Source: Dyella sp. GSA-30
Lineage (GTDB): Bacteria > Pseudomonadota > Gammaproteobacteria > Xanthomonadales > Rhodanobacteraceae
Direction of reading: 5' to 3'
Length of the DNA stretch: 64,000 nt
Assembly: GCF_027924605.1 (NCBI RefSeq)
Contig: NZ_AP027042.1
Coordinates: 2,891,524 to 2,955,523 of the forward strand
Shown here: piece after piece, positions 61,156 to 64,000 of the stretch
Numbering within the stretch: the stretch's first letter is position 1
Layout of the letters: every line of letters starts with the position of its first letter
Made by a program: the position numbers and the translations under genes
Notes under the pieces: generated by a model
Told to the model about the DNA's origin: nothing
Seen by the model: only the letters and a program-made list of their open reading frames with translations
Databases searched by the model: none

Positions 61156-61917
61156 ATGCGTTTTGCCTTTGTCGCCAGCGAGACTACGGTTGCCCAACAG
61201 GCCCGGCGCAAGTTTGTCGATCGCTACAAGGACGTCGCGCCGACCGAGGCCGACGTGATCGTCGCCTTGGGCGGCGACGGTTTCATGTTGCGCACGCTAC
61301 ATACCTACCGCGAAACGGCGGCGCCGGTGTACGGCATGAAGCTCGGTCGCGTCGGCTTTCTGATGAACAAGCACCGGACCGACGACCTGGCCGAGCGCGT
61401 CGAGCGCGCGCATGCTGCCTTGCTGTATCCGCTGGAAATGCGGGTGACCTGTGGCGGCGGCGACGTGCATCAGGCGTTGGCGTTCAATGAGGTGTCGCTA
61501 TTGCGTCAGACCAACCAGGCGGCGCATCTCGAAGTCAAATTGAACGACGCGGTCAAACTGGAAACCCTGGTCTGCGACGGCATCCTGGTCTCCACACCTG
61601 CCGGCTCGACCGCCTACAACCTGTCGGCGCACGGCCCGATTCTGCCGCTTGACAGCAATGTGCTGGCGCTGACGCCGATCAGTCCGTTCCGTCCGCGCCG
61701 TTGGCGTGGCGCGATCCTGCCGCACCGGACGGTGGTCAGCCTGCGGGTGCTCGACGCGGGCAAGCGCCCGGTCAGTGCGACGGCGGATTTTCATGAAGTG
61801 CGCGACGTGCGACTGGTCGAAATCCGTCAGCAAACCGAACACGGCGTACGCTTGCTGTTCGATCCGGAACATAACCTCGAGCAGCGTATTCTCGACGAGC
61901 AATTCGCTCCGGACTGA
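61156..61917 (+). CDS. nadK: NAD kinase
   Basis: This 253-residue cytoplasmic enzyme phosphorylates NAD to NADP. The family [10 protein letters not shown] motif with D41 is near the N-terminus, followed by the conserved NE motif in [12 protein letters not shown] and the glycine-rich [24 protein letters not shown]. The length is short for the family (E. coli NadK 292 residues) and matches the compact alphaproteobacteria/xanthomonad type that lacks the N-terminal extension. It lies 122 bases downstream of the NAD-dependent glutamate dehydrogenase and 34 bases upstream of the 5'-nucleotidase gene. Confidence 0.93.
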   Translation: MRFAFVASETTVAQQARRKFVDRYKDVAPTEADVIVALGGDGFMLRTLHTYRETAAPVYGMKLGRVGFLMNKHRTDDLAERVERAHAALLYPLEMRVTCGGGDVHQALAFNEVSLLRQTNQAAHLEVKLNDAVKLETLVCDGILVSTPAGSTAYNLSAHGPILPLDSNVLALTPISPFRPRRWRGAILPHRTVVSLRVLDAGKRPVSATADFHEVRDVRLVEIRQQTEHGVRLLFDPEHNLEQRILDEQFAPD

Positions 61918-61951
61918 CTTGCCGACAACCTCGTCTGCTAGATTGCTTGCC

Positions 61952-62881
61952 ATGACACGCTCAACTTCCGACGCTCACGATCCCAAGGCCGCTGCCGACA
62001 ATCGACTGGTCGTGGCTATCTCTTCGCGCGCATTGTTCGATCTTGGCGACAGCCACGATTTGTTCGAGCGCGACGGGCTGGATGCCTATCGGGCATTCCA
62101 GATCGAGCACGAGAATGAGATTCTGCAACCGGGCGTAGCGTTTCCGCTGGTGCAGAAACTACTGGGCTTGAACAAGCTCGCTGGCGACCTGCCGCCCGTC
62201 GAAGTCATCTTGCTGTCGCGCAACTCAGGCGATACGGGGCTACGCATCTTCAACGCGATTCAGCACTACGGCCTGGAGATCAGCCGCGCGGCGTTTACCA
62301 GTGGCGCGCCAACCTCGGACTACATCGCGCCGTTCAAGGCCGACCTCTTTCTTTCCGCCAATGCCGAAGATGTTGGCCGTGCACTAGCCGCCGGCGTTGC
62401 TGCCGCAACCATTCTGCCCTCAGTCGCGCCGCCGCGCGCGACCGAGCAGCTGCGTATCGCGTTCGACGGCGATGCTGTCATTTTCGGTGACGAAGGCGAA
62501 CGTGTGTCACGCGAGGAAGGGCTCGAGGCATTTCATCGCAACGAGCGCGAACAGGCCGATACGCCCTTGTCGGTAGGCCCGTTTCGCGGGTTTCTTACCG
62601 CGTTGCATCGCCTGCAGACGGCGTTTCCCGCCGAGAATTCGCCCATCCGCACGGCCCTGGTCACGGCGCGTTCCGCACCGGCGCACAAACGCGTGATCTT
62701 GACCCTGCGGCGCTGGGGCGTACGCATCGATGAGGCGCTTTTTCTGGGAGGCCGCGACAAAGGGCCATTCCTGGACGCCTTCGGCGCGGATATCTTCTTC
62801 GACGATTCGCCAGCGAATGTCGAGTCCGCACGCAGGCATGTTGCGACGGGTCATGTGCCGCATGGCGTCAGCAACAACTGA
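61952..62881 (+). CDS. Cytosolic 5'-nucleotidase family protein (PF06189-like)
   Basis: This is a 309-residue cytoplasmic protein of the cytosolic 5'-nucleotidase family. VVAISSRALFDLGDSHDLFERDGLDAYRAFQ is the family opening, VEVILLSRNSGDTGLRIFNAIQHYGLEISRAAFTSG the middle, and LRIAFDGDAVIFGDEGERV and GADIFFDDSPANVESA the later acidic motifs typical of the HAD-like fold. ATG 61952 is preferred over the upstream frame, which lies inside the NAD kinase gene. Adjacent to nadK, it may help balance nucleotide pools (inference). It should remove the 5' phosphate from nucleoside monophosphates. Confidence 0.88.
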   Translation: MTRSTSDAHDPKAAADNRLVVAISSRALFDLGDSHDLFERDGLDAYRAFQIEHENEILQPGVAFPLVQKLLGLNKLAGDLPPVEVILLSRNSGDTGLRIFNAIQHYGLEISRAAFTSGAPTSDYIAPFKADLFLSANAEDVGRALAAGVAAATILPSVAPPRATEQLRIAFDGDAVIFGDEGERVSREEGLEAFHRNEREQADTPLSVGPFRGFLTALHRLQTAFPAENSPIRTALVTARSAPAHKRVILTLRRWGVRIDEALFLGGRDKGPFLDAFGADIFFDDSPANVESARRHVATGHVPHGVSNN

Positions 62882-63398
62882 TAGCCCATCTTCTTGGGAA
62901 ATATCTTTCTAATTCATGTGGCTAGCCGGCTTACTCCACGCGGCTCTTTGGCCTTGCCTGGAACGTAAGGCATTTTTCTCCGATTGAATCTTCGATTTAA
63001 TCGGTTGCGCCAAGACGCCGACCCTTCTAATTTTGTTGTCGACCCCAGCACACTTTCGCAGCTCGATATCGACGGGTAGCGTTGTGTCGGGAACAGCTCA
63101 TGAAAGGATTCAGAGCTATGGACATCGACGACCCGCGGCATCCTTGCCAAAGGCGTTCAAGTTTCGCAAACAGTCTTTCGTCGGACAGGCGAACCAGTAA
63201 CGGCGCTTAAGAGAGCGTGAGCGATTTTGATGTTGCGATAGCCGAGTCGATGCTCATCTGAGTAACTGTGTTGACACAACCTGTGTTGACACGGCGGGTG
63301 CTGCCCCAAGGACAAGGACGTGTCCTCAAGGCAGTAATGGTAGACCTTCGAGCTTCGTTGACATGGAAGCGTCGAAAACATTGCAAGGAGAGCCGGCG
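62882..63398. other. 517-base intergenic region upstream of the LysR gene
   Basis: No gene is supportable. It holds a short dyad CCGATTGAA..TTTAATCGG (62980-63004), a 31-codon frame with a weak ribosome site (63118-63210), and the tandem repeat at 63266-63295 described separately. The region is AT-richer than the flanking genes. Confidence 0.55.
63266..63295 (+). promoter_or_regulatory. Tandem repeat of CTGTGTTGACAC upstream of the LysR gene
   Basis: CTGTGTTGACAC occurs twice with a 15-base period (63266-63277 and 63281-63292). Each half is partly palindromic (TGTG..CACA) and contains a TTGACA-like -35 hexamer (TTGACA, TTGACG after the second). It is a candidate regulatory site 104 bases upstream of the LysR start codon. 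Confidence 0.45.
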
Positions 63399-64000
63399 AT
63401 GAAACGGAAGATGCCACCGCTCAATTCGCTCAAGGCATTTGAAGTAGCTGGTACGACGGGTAATTTCACCCGGGCAGCGGAGATGTTGAACGTTACCCAG
63501 AGTGCCGTCAGTCGGCAGGTGCGCCAGTTGGAGATCCAGCTGGGCGAGCCGCTTCTGCTGCGGCGTCATCATCATTTGCAACTCACCGATGCGGGGCGTT
63601 TGTTACTGCGCGCGCTGAAGCAGTCCTTCGACAAGATCGAACTCACGGTACGCGATATTCGAGACCGACGGCATGTGAGTCGACTGCGTGTCAATGCACC
63701 GCCGACGTTTTCGGGCCGCTGGCTGCTCCCTAGGCTTTCAAGCCTGCGCGAACTGCATCCCGATATCGAGATCACCCTGACCAATTTTGCGAGAGATAAC
63801 CTCTCGGGCTCGGGAGGGATCGATTGCGCCATTCGGTGGGGCGACGGAGAGTGGAGCGAGCTCGACAGCACCTTTCTCATGCGCGAGCGAAGCATTGCCG
63901 TATGTTCACCAAGTCTGTTGTGTGCAGGCGGTAACGACGTACCTGACTTCTCTCGCGTTCCGCTGCTGCATGTGCTTTCGGCCGACGGTCAGCGGCAGCG
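63399..64000 (+). CDS. LysR-family transcriptional regulator (GcvA-like), 3'-truncated by window end
   Basis: This is the first 200 residues of a LysR regulator. The N-terminal winged helix is complete (LNSLKAFEVAGTTGNFTRAAEMLNVTQSAVSRQVRQLEIQLGEPLLLRR), and the effector domain has begun (LRVNAPPTFSGRWLLPRLSSLRELHPDIEITL..IDCAIRWGDGEW). The RWLLPRL and AIRWGDG style places it near the GcvA/AmpR group. ATG 63399 has AAGGAG eight bases upstream. The frame is still open at base 64000. The divergently placed or downstream target gene is outside the window. Confidence 0.9.
   Translation, partial: MKRKMPPLNSLKAFEVAGTTGNFTRAAEMLNVTQSAVSRQVRQLEIQLGEPLLLRRHHHLQLTDAGRLLLRALKQSFDKIELTVRDIRDRRHVSRLRVNAPPTFSGRWLLPRLSSLRELHPDIEITLTNFARDNLSGSGGIDCAIRWGDGEWSELDSTFLMRERSIAVCSPSLLCAGGNDVPDFSRVPLLHVLSADGQRQ

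Noticed and set aside
63118-63210. 31-codon frame with AAAGGA upstream
   Set aside because: It is too short, has no recognisable feature, and sits in a likely regulatory region. It could not be supported.

Overview
The window is 64 kb of GC-rich chromosome from a gammaproteobacterium. The gene order folC-dedD-cvpA-purF, the STN-type TonB receptor, the kumamolisin-type protease, the giant PATR autotransporter and the dense REP-like intergenic repeats suggest the order Lysobacterales (Xanthomonadales), probably a Rhodanobacteraceae member such as Dyella, Luteibacter or Rhodanobacter. That placement is an inference from gene content; no database search was possible. I see no phage, transposase, integrase, CRISPR array or rRNA operon.

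Layout. 0-2 kb: the end of a heme-type ABC importer (truncated permease plus ATPase), an unlisted 55-aa gene and a 130-bp inverted REP element. 2-5 kb: an EmrE-family DMT exporter, then a divergent dienelactone hydrolase / GlxA-type regulator pair. 5.3-13.2 kb: a FecI-type sigma factor and FecR-type anti-sigma factor, a secreted S53 (sedolisin) protease with PKD and C-terminal carbohydrate-binding-like domains, and a TonB receptor with an N-terminal STN signalling domain. Together these look like a surface-signalled protein or peptide scavenging locus. 13-21 kb: a mosaic of small accessory genes (YihY/BrkB, a DUF3465 secreted protein in an AT-rich patch, an alpha/beta hydrolase with an ArsR regulator, a beta-propeller protein, a two-DNA-binding-domain regulator divergent from DUF899 and DUF2182 genes, and an AraC regulator that appears to have lost its N-terminus). 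22.4-33.3 kb: one gene for a 3621-residue type Va autotransporter with about 20 PATR repeats and a triplicated ~1.1-kb internal cassette.

33-44.5 kb: a secreted proline-iminopeptidase-like hydrolase; a copper module (MerR-type regulator plus CopA-type P1B ATPase) driven by a recognisable 20-bp-spacer MerR promoter; a small membrane protein; SnoaL-like and GNAT genes; the conserved folC-dedD-cvpA-purF block; and a DUF455 ferritin-like protein. 44.6-50 kb: a leaderless PI-PLC-X protein with a DUF5648-like N-terminus, tRNA-Pro(CGG), hisS and an enlarged histidine/aromatic ammonia-lyase. 49.8-50.9 kb: a nested inverted-repeat island with no gene. 51-55.5 kb: an RND pump and its adaptor, with no outer-membrane factor or regulator adjacent. 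56-64 kb: the large NAD-dependent glutamate dehydrogenase, NAD kinase, a cytosolic 5'-nucleotidase and the start of a LysR regulator cut by the window end.

Most of the window is coding. Because the DNA is GC-rich and codon-biased, very long open frames exist antisense to the real genes (up to 1364 codons opposite the RND operon); these were treated as shadows.
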